Positions 10,909 to 21,482 of a stretch of 64,000 bases of DNA are shown here, piece after piece; position 1 is the stretch's first letter, and every line of letters starts with the position of its first letter. Both the position numbers and the translations under genes were made by a program. Source of the DNA: Haberlea rhodopensis (taxonomy: Eukaryota > Streptophyta > Magnoliopsida > Lamiales > Gesneriaceae); the NCBI GenBank assembly GCA_907163345.1, contig CAJQUN010000451.1, positions 1 through 64,000 of the forward strand, written 5' to 3'. The notes beneath the pieces were generated by a model that did not search any database, was not told the origin of the DNA, and was given only the letters and a program-made list of their open reading frames with translations.

Positions 10909-12230
10909 CGATCGTCGTCGAGGTATGTGTTTTGCTACTGCACTTATTGTTTTCTGTACATTGAGGGCAATGCACATACTAAGTTTGGGGGGGTCTTTAC
11001 TGAGTACCGATGTTCTCTTGCTACTACTTTTATTGCATGATATTTTAGTTAGTGGTACGAAGTCGTTCTTGAGCATATTAAAGTTAATTGTTTGTGAAAA
11101 TTGAGTTATTCATTAAGAAATACATGAATGAAACTTGCAACTGTAATACATGATGAAAATAATCTCCATCTCAGTTAGTGTTTTGAAAATTTTGACTTGT
11201 TGGTGAATATCTTGGGTTGAGTTAATATGTCAAAATTGAGGAACATTTTGATGCACGTCTGAGTCATGCTTGAGTGGAATTTATATAGGAAAGTGAAAAA
11301 TTCTGTTAACTATGATTTGTCTTGAGCATCTTAGAACACTCTAGAATCTATTTGAGGGCACTTTGAGGCGAAATTTTATAATTATGAACTTGACTTGGAT
11401 ATGATTTAGGCGATCCTTGGAACGTTTGAGCCTTTCGAGCATACATTGTCTATATATACCACTAGTGTCCCTCTTTGATCTTAAATGAATAAGAATGGAA
11501 ATTAGCCCCCATTCAACATTTTTTTGGCAAACTCATTATACCCACCTTTATGAGCCTAAATGGAAAAAAAATTATCCTTACCTAAAGGGAGTATAATGAT
11601 TCTCATGAGATGCACTTTAATTGCTACATTTAGATGAGCTTATTATTGAAAAATTATGAATGAGAAAAGAAAAATATAGATAAAAAGCCTTGAGAAAAAG
11701 TGACTAAATAAGACCCAAAGTGGCCAAGGCTAAAAAGAAAAAGAAGATAAGCTCAAATTTGTGCTACAAATGTGAACTGTAAATGCTTATACTCTCTTCT
11801 ATGCGCTATTCTATCTTTTTTTTGAAGCCAAACACCAAAGGTCTGACATTATAAGCTTAAGAAGACTTCTGATCCAAGTCTAGGGAATAATTACATTAGT
11901 GGAGAAGTGCTTGAAAAGTAGACTTATGGAGTGCTTGATAGTAATCTTGACTTTGAGTTTACTAGCAGAATTTGATCTTAAAAATATATATGAAACTCAA
12001 GATTGACTATAGCACACACACACGTTCCAATTTTGCAAGGTATTGCTTGGCATAGGAGAAAACAATTCTTGTTGATTTTTGGATTGACTCTTGTTGAAGT
12101 GTTAGTGAGATTTTTGAGCTATTACATTTGAGTTGTTAAGTTAATTCTGTTAAAGTATTGATGATAAAAAGACTCTACATTTTGATTTCATTGCTTGCTC
12201 GAGGACGATCAAGTCTAAGTTTGGTGGAGT
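10909..12230 (+). other. Athila 3' untranslated region
   Basis: No ORF of note. It contains a first polypurine-like motif, ACTAAGTTTGGGGGGG, at about 10979-10994, then about 1.2 kb of AT-rich sequence. It ends in a second, weaker copy (CTAAGTTTGGTGGAG) directly before the 3' LTR. Confidence 0.7.
12214..12230 (+). other. Athila polypurine tract (degenerate)
   Basis: TCTAAGTTTGGTGGAGT abuts the 3' LTR start TGATAAG at 12231. This is the expected place for the plus-strand primer. A purer G-run version of the same motif sits at 10979-10994. Confidence 0.65.
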
Positions 12231-13748
12231 TGATAAGTGTGAATTTTACACTTATTTTGCTATGTTTTTGTATTGATTTTCGTATTGATTCCTGGATGAT
12301 TTTACGCTTTTTGGTATATTTTTGTGTATTCCAGGAATCTAAGTCCAAGGGGATAAAAGTAGAGGAAATAAGCTAATAATGTTGAAAAAGGAGCAAACCG
12401 AGCGAAGACGTGAGAAAATGGACTGAAATCTCGAAGTTATTAATTTTATACAGCTCGTAATCGATCGGCAACAATATCGCGATCGATCGCCGAGCTATAA
12501 AATGGATGCTGAACATAATACATTGGCGATCGATCGGCAAGAACTCGCGATCGATCGCCAATATACAGTGAAGACTCGCGATCGATCGGCAGGGAACGAA
12601 GATCGATCGCGGAAATGTTTAATTTGGCTATCACGTCCAGTAGAGATTGAAGATCGATCGGCGTGGGAACGGAGATCGATCTCCGCGAAGAATTTTTGGA
12701 AAAAAAAAAAGACTTTTCATGTTTGGTTCAAGGGGGACTCCTTCCCACTTATTGATACCCTATATATCAGACCTAGGGACAAATTTTGAAGGACTTTTGC
12801 AACATTTTCAAAAACCTAGCAGCCACTCCTCCACCCAAAGAAAGACCACAAATCATTGAAGAGCAAGAGCAACGCAAGGAACGAAAGAGCGGAGCGACGC
12901 ACGGAGCGGAGCGACGCACGGAGCGACATCCTTGTTATCTTAGTATTTCTGAACTTGATTATTTTTTATTTCAGATTGTGATGTTAAATTTGTTTAAAGA
13001 CATGTTTTTGCATTATAATTATGGTTGTTGGCTAAGATATTTGTCAAGACATATGGGATCCCATGTTTGAACCCTTGAGTTAATTAAAGGTTTTGATTTA
13101 ATTTCTATGATCTTTGCGCATAATTTATTTTTTAATGCTTGTAAAAGATTAGCTACCTTTTGCATGATATTGGTAATCGTAATTGAATTGACCATAGGAG
13201 ATTACGATATGACGTAGTAAATTAGGCCGTGTGTTTTAGGTTGAGACGGATCAAGTAAAATCTAGCACACGTGTGATAGCAATAGATTTACCAAAATCGA
13301 AGGCTAGTAGTTTTCACGAAGCATTTTTCGGTATTAATCATTCAATAAAGACACGGGAGTGGTTTATTGTAGATTAATGCTAGACTTGTTATAACCGGAC
13401 CAAGGTATAACGAATGAAATAGGAAAACTCGTCACCCTAGAACATAGAACATTGAATCTTAATTAATAGACAACTTTTGGGGGATTACATGGGTGAACCG
13501 ACGTCTTGATAATTCGTTTATAATTTCTCTTCAATTATCCATCACTGATGTTTAGGTTAACTTTTATGCTTAAGTCAATTTAGTTTGATAATCATTCAAT
13601 ACGTTAAATATAGTAATTCTAATCGAACATGGTAATTACTACTAGTCCCTGTGGGTACGACACTCCTTACTTTACTAAAACTTGACACCGTGCACTTGCG
13701 GTATAGAATCGCTACATTGGAAATAACTGTTTAAAAAAATAGCAATCA
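12231..13748 (+). repeat. Athila 3' LTR (1518 bp)
   Basis: It matches 2017-3517 from TGATAAG to AATCA. It carries the same four GATCGATC pairs (12459/12481, 12528/12549, 12580/12601, 12652/12674). It is 17 bp longer, because GGAGCGACGCACGGAGC near 12895-12925 is duplicated in tandem. Confidence 0.95.
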
Positions 13749-13753
13749 TTGAG
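13749..13753. repeat. Target site duplication (right) of the Athila element
   Basis: TTGAG directly follows the AATCA end of the 3' LTR and equals the five bases at 2012-2016. Confidence 0.95.
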
Positions 13754-14040
13754 GAGTTCGAGCTGCTGAGAATTCATGCTTAATTCCTTGGTCTTCTAGA
13801 AAGGATTCAAGATTCTGGTTTGAAAATTCAGTGCCCTTGTCACTTCGAATCCTGACTATACCAGATGATTTTTTGTTCTGAACGCGCTTCAGCAGCTTGA
13901 TCAATTTCGGTCCGGTCTGATCTTTACTGCTAAAAAATATAGTCCAAGTAAAACGTGAGTAATCATCAATAATAACAAGAGTATACCGCATTCCCCTAAA
14001 CTTGTTATTGGTATGGACCAAACAAATCCATATGCAATAG
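13754..14040 (-). pseudogene. Copia-1 integrase, catalytic core half
   Basis: Minus-strand reading gives GMRYTLVIIDDYSRFTW (first catalytic Asp region) and IVRIRSDKGTEFSN (second Asp). It ends at GIKHEFSAARTPQ, where the Athila element begins. The catalytic Glu and C-terminal half lie across the insertion at 1678-2016. Integrase would insert copia DNA into the host. Confidence 0.93.
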
Positions 14041-14640
14041 TTCTAAATAACGTGAAGAGGATTTGGCATTCTTGTTCTTGAAGGCTGATCTGATCTGTTT
14101 GCCCATTTGGCAAGCTTCACAGATCTTATCCTTAGCAAAGTGATCTTGGGCAGACCGATAGCTAAATCATGTTTACACAGGCTAGAAATAGTCTTGAAGT
14201 TAAGATGATTCAAGTGTTTATGCCATAGCCAGTGTTTATTATCATTATTGGCGATGAAGCAAGTAGGATTATCGGGTTGGACATGATTCCAGTTAAGTAT
14301 TTCCATTCTTGATTCCTACAAGCATGGTTCTACCATCTGATGGTTTGACAGGGCAAATAAGTTTGTGAAATTCTACAGTATAACCATTATCACATAATTG
14401 ACTTATACCAATCAGATTATAGCATAAATTTTCAACTAAGAGTACATCATTTATAATAATGTTACCATGGACAATCTTACCCTTGCCCAGGGTCTTACCC
14501 TTTGAGTTATCACCGAAAGTAATTTTAGGACCAGTGCATTGTGTGATTTCAGACAGCAGCTCGATATTTCCCGTCATGTGTCGAGAACATCCACTGTCTA
14601 AGTACCAGTCAGACACTTGCTTCTGCAGTACCTGTTATCA
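14041..14640 (-). pseudogene. Copia-1 protease and GAG-pre-integrase region
   Basis: The protease active site is in WYLDSGCSRHMTG (minus strand from about 14616), followed by VLLVENLCYNLIGISQLCD. The GAG-pre-integrase domain follows with HKHLNHLNFKTI-like residues and a Lys/Cys-rich segment at about 14100. A stop or frameshift lies near 14300 and another near 14045. This is the normal copia order between gag and integrase. Confidence 0.9.
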
Positions 14641-15840
14641 AACAAAATTACTTTTGGTACCCAATCCTACTTGGGTCCGGAACGGATTAGCCCTTTGGGA
14701 ACCCATACCTGAATCAGCTTTAATGGCTTGTGTGTGTCTGGTGTGGTGTGTGCTGATCTGGTTCGATGTTGTGTGTGATAATGTGTGTGAAATCGAGGCC
14801 TTTGGTTCCTGTTAGGCAACCTATATCTTTGTTGGATCGGTTGTGAGTTGTGGTAGTTGGGTTGTCTTCCTTGCCTTAGATTCTGCACCTTTGGGTTTGG
14901 TCTGATAGACACAAAGCTCGGTTGTGCTTTTCTTTGGTTTGGTCAACATACCCAATGCCATTTCTCAAACATTTATCCTTGAAGGAGATTCCTTTGAATT
15001 GTAGGCACTTCGGATTCATATATTGTGCTGGATCTAACAAATATCATTTGTTTGATTTTGTTCCTTTCCAGCAACAACTCAGATTCATCTTTGGTGCTTT
15101 TATTGGTGCCAAAACCTATGTTGGTGATGTCACCTACACTTCTTTGTACCTCTTGCAACTCTTCCAATGAGACTCTTGATTTTGTCCATGTTTTGAAAAT
15201 GTGAGAAAGTTTAGCATTTTGTATGCTAATTCTCTGATTTTCTTCATGGAGCTGTTCATAGGAGATTTTCAGCTTATCCAGCTCGATCTTCAGACTGTTG
15301 CATTCACCTCGCTTAGAACAGCTTGGTTTGATATGCTTGTCTGTTTGATCTTTGGCTTCAGCTTTGATTTTCTCAAACGATTCAGCTAATATAATGTAAT
15401 CATTAGTCATGTCTTGTAGTGCAGACACAAGCTCTTCTCGTGTGAATTTAGTTGAGTCAAAGTCGAATACCTCGTCTTTATGACTCGTCTCCTCGTCTGT
15501 CAATCGGCATTGGATTTCGTCCTCGCTGTCACTTGATGAACATTCTGAGCTCTCTGATTCTGAGTTAGTCTGGGCCCACTTGCTGTTACCTTCCTCTGCT
15601 ACCAGAACCTTTTGAGCCTTTCCGTGATGACTTTTCGATCTTTGTAATGCTTCTTTTCTTGTCATCATGATGCCTTTCTTTTCTTCGGCCTGGTGCAATC
15701 TGCAATAAAATGTCCAATCTTACCACAATTGTAGCAAGCCTGATCGCTAACAGTATCATCGTTTCTTGATTTATACTGATGCGAGGTTTAAAATTCCTTT
15801 TATTCTTTGACATGAATTTACAATATGTTTTTATAATAAT
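14641..15840 (-). pseudogene. Copia-1 gag C-terminal part with zinc knuckle
   Basis: Near 15690-15750 the minus strand encodes CYNCGKIGHFIADC, a perfect CX2CX4HX4C zinc knuckle that would bind element RNA. It lies in a different frame from its flanks. Downstream (14973-15698) is a basic, acidic-Ser and coiled-coil-rich stretch (SESESSECSSSDSEDE; KIELDKLKISYEQLHEENQRI), as found in SIRE-type gag C-termini. The last part (14667-14912) is basic and low in complexity. Confidence 0.82.
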
Positions 15841-16590
15841 GATATAACATCATTACTTATCTGTTCGATAGATCGGTCTGTGGAGGGGGTGAACTGGTCT
15901 GGAATGACTGCAAGTGCCTTGTTTGGCTGAGAGGTGGATGGCTCTGCTTCACCTCTGGTGATTAGCTCAAACTCGTACTCCTTAAGATCAACGAACAAAT
16001 CATGGAGTTTGACCTTGTTCAGATCTTTAGACCCCTCATGGCAATCGTCTTGACGTCCCATTCCTTTGGCAATGCTCTCATCACCTTTAGAGCAATCTCT
16101 TTGTTGGAATAGTCCTTGCCCAGACCGTTCAGTTCATTGATGATGCCAGTAACTCATTCATCAAACTCGTTTAGAGTTTCTCCACGTTTTATTTTTATGC
16201 TCTCAAATTTTTGTAGAGCTACGGTCAGTTTGTTTTCCTTTGTCTGATCATTCCCTTCACAGAGCTGTGCAATCTTCTCCCATATTTCTTTGACAGTGGA
16301 GCACATCTTAATCTTCCTGAACATGTTCTTGTCTAAAGTCTTGAACAGGATGTCCTTGGCTACATTGTCTAGATTGGCTTTCTTCCTTTCTTGATTTGCC
16401 CAGGTAGCCCTTTCTTTCTCGATCATTTGAGGTTCACCACTTGACCCTCCTAGTGCATGATTCACTTTAAGATTTTCATTGGTCTGTCTGTAATGACGTA
16501 CCCCATATCATCATCCTGAGCTGCCAGGTGAGCTTGCATTTTGATTCTCCAATCATCATAATCTTCTTTTGAGAACATGGGAATTGATTA
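15831..16590 (-). pseudogene. Copia-1 gag N-terminal part
   Basis: From about 16575 downward the minus strand reads a WRIKMQAHL-like start, then a UBN2/copia gag core with TLDKNMFRKIKMCSTVKEIWEKI and ALQKFESIKIKRGETLNEFDE. It continues near 15831-16061 with LHDLFVDLKEYEFEL. Frame breaks lie near 16150, 16465 and 16500. Gag would form the particle shell. Confidence 0.9.
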
Positions 16591-16632
16591 AGGATGCCAT
16601 CAGTCCAAGTATTCTATTGATTAAGAATGCCT

Positions 16633-16644
16633 GCTCTGATACCA
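16633..16644 (-). other. Copia-1 primer binding site (tRNA-Met)
   Basis: The minus strand reads TGGTATCAGAGC two bases inside the LTR, the standard initiator tRNA-Met primer site of Ty1/copia. Confidence 0.93.
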
Positions 16645-16646
16645 CT

Positions 16647-17748
16647 TGTTAGGATCGGACGGGAGTGTTTAGAGGGGGGGTGTGAATGAACACTCTTCCA
16701 AAATTTAATTCTTATTGATTTCACTCAGGTTAGTAAATGAAATCTGTTTCTTAACCAGTACTTGAGCAGAACAGACCACTGAAATGAAAGTGCGGAAACG
16801 GTCTGTTCTTAGCTAGTAAGAACGATTCATGGCTATGAAATGCAAGATAGTGCGAAATGTAAGTAGACGAGATATGTTTCTGGAAGTTCGTAGGTAAATC
16901 CTTCTACGTCTCCCCTTCTCAAGGAAGGATTCACTAGAAGACTTTGAGTAATACAACTTTTGTACAACCCCGATTCAGCTGGATTTACCCCACTACCAGA
17001 CTGAAACTCCTGGTCTCTCAATCTGTTCAAACACAATCTGTCTGACAGTTACAAATAGATCACTCTTCTATCTTAGAACAAAATACAATTGAAAGAGTGG
17101 TTTAATAGAAAGCACAAATGATCCTTAAGTGATCAAATAAAACAATAAGATGTGCTTCTAATTTTGAGCAGATCGACAAGTTGAATTCTTTTGATGATAG
17201 CGTTCTGCTGAACTGAATGCTCGATAAAGTTGATTGATCTTTTATGCGTTTTTGAATCTCTTATGTCTCGTGCTCTGTTTGAGCTTTTGCACCTATATAT
17301 AATCATCTCTGCCAACGACAATATTTCTTTTTGTGTGCAACTCTATACTCTGGTCAGTATCTGATCAAGCTGCAGTCTTCTTCTTTAGGTACTTTCCCTT
17401 CTGGTCTGTTCTTTCGGCGCTTGTCAGATAGACTCTCCTTTGTCTATTTACCATTTAAGGTAATCTTCAGTCCTTGGTCTTGTTCAGGATTAAATGCACC
17501 ATTAAATGCTTCAATAAATAGCCGTTGATTATTCGGACTGAAGACCGAAGCTTACTAACTCCCTCTGTTCTGATCTGTATCGAGCTGGTCTGGTCTGATC
17601 TTGTTGATCGATCTGGATCTGCGTCGATCTGGTCAGTCTGGTTTACATCGATCTGGTCTGTTTGAGATAGACTTTGTTGGTCTGATCTGTTTTGTCATAG
17701 GCTCGATCGGTCTGGTCTGTTTGTCATCTTTAAAATCCGGAACTAACA
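16647..17748 (-). repeat. Copia-1 5' LTR (1102 bp)
   Basis: The plus strand reads TGTTAGG at 16647 and ends CTAACA at 17748, a perfect TGTTAG/CTAACA terminal inverted repeat. A TATA-like element (minus-strand ATTATATATAG) lies at 17293-17303. The U3 part (about 17570-17730) is rich in short GGTCTG/GATCTG repeats. The middle is similar to the copia-2 LTR, sharing CTGGAAGTTCG and CACTAGAAGACTTTG blocks near 16880-16945 and 49212-49285. The other LTR is outside the window, so no target duplication can be checked. Confidence 0.93.
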
Positions 17749-18421
17749 GCACCAACTCCAATCTCTACTAGTTCTGCTCTTGTGAGAGCATCATCAAAAG
17801 AGCTGGGGTTGTTGGAGATAACCCGATCAAACAATTCCGGTCTCAAGCCTTTCAGAAAATGCCGCATCTTGGCATGTCCATTTGTAGCAATGTGAGGGAC
17901 GTACCTCAACAGTGATGAGTACGCATAGAATAGTCCGAGACAGTCATGCTACCCCATTTTAAATTTGTGAACTCATCCTCCTTCATCTGCCTAGCAGACG
18001 CAGAAAAGTACCGGTTCAGAAATCGGGTCCTAAACAAAGTCCAGTCCACCAACATCCCTTGAGCCCTTAACTCCATAACAGTCGTCTTCCATCACATGGA
18101 AGACTTCTTGGTCAACTGAAATTCTACTAGCCTCAACCAGGCAGTCCTAGCACAGGGTGCAGACACAAAGATCTGCTCAATCCTTTCCAGTCATTCCTCT
18201 GCTTCATCCCCTGTCTCAGTTCCCTCAAAGCGGGGCGGATGGAAGTTCAAGAACTGTGTTAGACTCAGCTCTCCAGGTAATAATAGATGTGCAGTAGGTT
18301 CTATACCCACAGACGGTGGCGGTAGGGGATTAGTCTGTGCAATACTAGCATTCACACTCCCCACATCACCCGCCTCCTCATTAAGGTGCTCAAGATTTCT
18401 GGCTGACATGCTGTAATACAA
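17749..18421 (-). pseudogene. Gypsy-2 gag (truncated)
   Basis: The minus strand from 18421 begins MYYSMSARNLEHLNEE and includes LTQFLNFHPPRFEGTE. After a stop near 18190 it includes LERIEQIFVS, LTKKSSMWW, FRTRFLNRYFSASARQMKEDEF and TVSDYS. This is the standard capsid region of chromovirus-like gypsy gag. Several stops follow near 17850-17930. The frame ends abruptly at the copia-1 LTR boundary. Confidence 0.88.
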
Positions 18422-18615
18422 GGGTTAACAACAATACCAGAAACAATTCATATGTTACACCATTAGATAACATGAACAACAATATTCTAAGCATGTTAGT
18501 ATAACAAATATATACACAATTATGCACCACATGCATAAACATGCTCATAAGTTAACACCTAGCCACCATGTATGCTAAGTCTACCCTTCACTCATTCCCG
18601 GGTTCTCTAACCACT

Positions 18616-18627
18616 GCCCTGATACCA
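18616..18627 (-). other. Gypsy-2 primer binding site
   Basis: The minus strand reads TGGTATCAGGGC four bases inside the LTR end, one base from the tRNA-Met consensus. The surrounding ACATTAGTGGTATCAG is shared with the LARD at 58658-58672. Confidence 0.85.
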
Positions 18628-18631
18628 CTAA

Positions 18632-20435
18632 TGTAAGACCTCGCTACTTTAAGTGCGGAATAAAGGCATAAGAAGAGCTAAACATGCATAAGTCAGAGTA
18701 TAAGGTTCATGTTGATGCCTCGAGCTTAAAGGATTACAGTGCCAAAAATAAAATTCCAAAAAGGATTATTTACATTCCCAGCAAAAATGAATGTTAACGT
18801 TATAGCTTTACACTACTCCTAGAGTAGAGACTATACAAAAGAATCCTGTCCTTCTATACCGATAGCACTCCTCACAAGCTCGCCTCATCAACCAGGTCCT
18901 TAGCCCTTCATGCCAAAAGCTCCTACAGGAACAACCACAAAACCATGAGTATATAACAAACCATATCCACAATAATATGATTGTAATATAAAAATGCCTA
19001 AACCGTAAATACAAATCACTTCCTGTATTTAATACATGTAAATGCTCCCTTTGGTTGTCCCTGTACCACAATCATAATCAACAGATTATATCACCATAAA
19101 TAAATGTATGTCATGACATGCATCCGTTCCATCAATACCAATAACCGTTTTCCAAGTCTTATTATATCAGTGGCATAATACCCCATCGCGTTGGCAGCAG
19201 CACTAATACCCCTCGCTTCGACATATTAGCGACATAATATCCCTCGCAATAATATGGCAGCGGCATTATCCTTCACTTCGACATATTTGCGGCAAATATT
19301 CTTCATCGCTATAATATGTCAGTGGCAAGTATTCTATCATCGCTTCGACATGAAGGCGTCAATTATTCTTCATCACCAAAATATAACCTCGACTTACAAT
19401 CATATGCACCAATGCATCCAATATGTATGCAACCATAATGCATCAACCAATATGTGTATGCAACCATAATTCATAACCCCATAAATATATGCAACCATAA
19501 TGCATAATCCGATACTTAAAAATACATTTTACCGTCCGATGCCCGTACGTCTCACTACGTACCTTTTTTCCAAAATGTGGAGATGTTAACTCTGTCTCAT
19601 TGCTTGTGTTGCCACCTGTGAAGGTTCTACGCAATCACACAATCTAGTATTAGATCCAACACTATCTTCGCGCGATCGATCGCCATGTTTTGGACGATCG
19701 ATAGCCGCGCCCTGTAACACGAAAATCTCCATTTTTGTGTGCTCAAATCCTTACCATTAACAAATACACCAAAATCCATCAAACCAACACATCATAACAC
19801 CACCAAACCAACATATTTCATCCCATAACACTATAACAGAGCAACACAATCAAAACCCAACCAAAAACATCACATTTCCAAAAATCAAACTCTTTTAAAT
19901 CCCTACAACACAAACCCATTTCAATACAAATCTTAATAAAACCATATAAGTAGGGATTCATACCACTTTAGGCTTCAATTCCTACTAAGAATCCAACAAT
20001 GCAAGCCTTGCAAAGTTTCCTCCTCTTCTCTCCAAGAGTGTTGAACGATTTTGGGTTTGGGAAGGGTTGGGAGTGTTTTGGTTAAAGAGTGGTGGGTTAA
20101 TGAGGGTAACAGGGGTATGAGTAGTGGATTTTAATTAAAATGGTACCCAATAATTAGCATGTTGTATAAAATATCCCAACATGATATTTTAAAAGCATTT
20201 TCCAAAAATGCACCAAAACTCAATAAAATATTCTTTACCAAAATAATTAATATCCACCTCAAATAAACCATGCCAAAACCCAATTTCCCAACATGCATCA
20301 CATGCACCATGAAATGTATTACTAGGTCATGCCCACCGCATAACTATAAATTTTACCACCATAATTCATTTACACCATAATCACATAATCATAATTGATG
20401 GCCCAAATGCACATAATTATTTCAGGGATATCACA
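18632..20435 (-). repeat. Gypsy-2 5' LTR (about 1.8 kb)
   Basis: On the plus strand it runs from TGTAAGACC at 18632 to GATATCACA at 20435, giving TGT/ACA ends. It contains a degenerate tandem block at 19160-19395 and one GATCGATC pair at 19674/19696. The right half is AT-rich. About 19020-19090 resembles the LARD interior at 58850-58920 (CTGTTGATTATGATTGTG and ACAACCAAA blocks), which links the two elements. Confidence 0.85.
19160..19395 (-). repeat. Degenerate GCCGC...GAAGCGAGG tandem block in the gypsy-2 LTR
   Basis: About four or five units of 45-60 bp. On the minus strand each reads roughly CGCTAATATGTCGAAGCGAGG, with TCGCT/AGCGA arms in the best unit. The same unit type occurs in the LARD interior at 59220-59450. 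Confidence 0.75.
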
Positions 20436-21482
20436 GATTTTGCTGGGCTACGACAGACAATTTTACCAATAGATAATGATTATAATTTAGCATGGCTAAT
20501 GGATTCAGAACAGGGTCATAGTTGCTTGGAAATTTACATAGAAACAGAACCAAGAAACTATGATTGTATTCCAGAAAATGTAGATTGTTTGCCTGTAGTT
20601 GCAGAAGGAATGACTATATCTGGTAGAGATCCAGATGACGATCCCATAGATGCTGTGTTATTGCTCCTGAGCTACTAGCAGACAGTTTTGCTGAATTGAG
20701 AAATGATATTCAGTCTGAACCAGATGATATTCCGTCTGAGGATGATGCTAATGACGATGAGGTTGACATTTGTGTCATGTCAGAAACAATTGCAGATCAA
20801 GATGAGGAGATTCCAATCACCCAAGAAGTGTCATTTACTGTACCGGAGACAACCACGACAAACACTCATGTCCTTTATCCAAAAATTTCATTCTTCTCAA
20901 TGACACATCCCAAAGTATTTGTAGACTCAGTAGACATTCCAACAGGTAAATGGGGAGTTATTACGATTACTTCAAATAGGATATCCATGTAGATATGGTC
21001 TTAAAAAAATAAAGCTCATCTGCAGGCAGCTGTAAAGGATTACTCTGTACGTGTTGCAAAACGGGAGTACCACGTTGTCAAGAGTACAAATCCATTGTGG
21101 AAAGTGGTGTGCAAACAAAGTACAGAAGATACACCTTGTAGATGGTACATGCGCGCCTCGTTGACGAAAAAAGTAGGATTATTCAAAATAAACAAGTATG
21201 GAGGTTTTCACATTGCCTTTTAAGTGAGTTGTTTATCGATCATGCAAATTCAGACAAAAACATGATTGCTAGCTTGTTAGTGGGAATTGTTCGGCGTGAT
21301 CCAGCTTTCGAAATAAAGTATGTAATTCAAACAGTTAAAGATAAATATGGATTTGAGATCTCGTATGCAAAAGGATGGTTTAGTTTGTGACGTGCTATTG
21401 AGAATGTTGGAACATGGGAGAGCTCCGTTCAGAAAATGGCTTACTATACGGAAGCTTTGCAAAAATGGAATCCTGGCACAGT
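20436..21482 (+). pseudogene. MULE (MuDR-type) transposase, N-terminal remnant
   Basis: The reading starts in mid-ORF at the gypsy-2 boundary (DFAGLRQTILPIDND ...) and passes through an acidic region (20696-20850). It then enters the MuDR DNA-binding region: LQAAVKDYSVRVAKREYHVVKS, WKVVCKQ, CRWYMRASL and INKYGG. After more breaks comes RRDPAFEIKYVIQTVKDKYGFEISYAKGW and a KWNPGT motif at 21464-21481, the linker before the catalytic domain. The DDE catalytic domain is missing: at about 21482 the sequence switches to the 3' end of a minus-strand PMD gene. Stops lie at about 20677 and 20990, with frame changes near 21200 and 21390. Confidence 0.88.

Larger units (their letters stand above)
2017..13748 (+). 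mobile_element. Complete Athila-type Ty3/gypsy retrotransposon
   Basis: The element runs from a TGATAAG-starting LTR to an AATCA-ending LTR, about 11.7 kb, with a matching 5-bp target duplication. In between are a primer binding site of the tRNA-Asp type, gag, protease, RT, RNase H and integrase, in the Ty3/gypsy order. An additional ORF in the envelope-like position precedes the 3' LTR. Long LTRs, this primer site and the extra 3' ORF fit the Athila lineage. The coding part has at least nine frame breaks or stops, so this copy cannot move by itself. The LTRs are nearly identical apart from scattered substitutions and a 17-bp duplication in the 3' copy. Confidence 0.95.
1..17748 (-). mobile_element. 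SIRE-like Ty1/copia retrotransposon (copia-1), interrupted
   Basis: Reading the minus strand from 17748 downwards gives a 5' LTR, a tRNA-Met primer site, gag, zinc knuckle, protease, GAG-pre-integrase, integrase, reverse transcriptase and RNase H. This order (integrase before RT) defines Ty1/copia. The 3' end and second LTR lie left of base 1. The element is split by the Athila insertion at 2017-13748. Every domain carries stops or frameshifts, so it is a dead copy. SIRE/Maximus lineage is inferred from the roughly 1.1-kb LTR and its similarity to copia-2 (48974-52890), which has a long region after pol. Its 5' LTR abuts a gypsy gag exactly at 17748/17749, so copia-1 probably inserted into that gypsy. 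Confidence 0.9.
17749..20435 (-). mobile_element. Ty3/gypsy element (gypsy-2), 5' part only
   Basis: Reading down from 20435 gives an LTR, a tRNA-Met-type primer site and the start of gag. Gag is cut at 17749 by the copia-1 LTR. Pol and the second LTR should lie left of the window. The right end abuts a transposase sequence in mid-ORF (20436), so gypsy-2 itself probably inserted into the MULE remnant. The LTR start (TGTGATATCCC on the minus strand) resembles the LARD LTR start (TGTGATGTCCG). Confidence 0.85.

Noticed and set aside
10376..11104. 242-codon plus-strand frame overlapping the Athila 3' ORF
   Set aside because: Shadow frame rich in His and Ser; the frame at 10285-10908 carries the recognisable domain.
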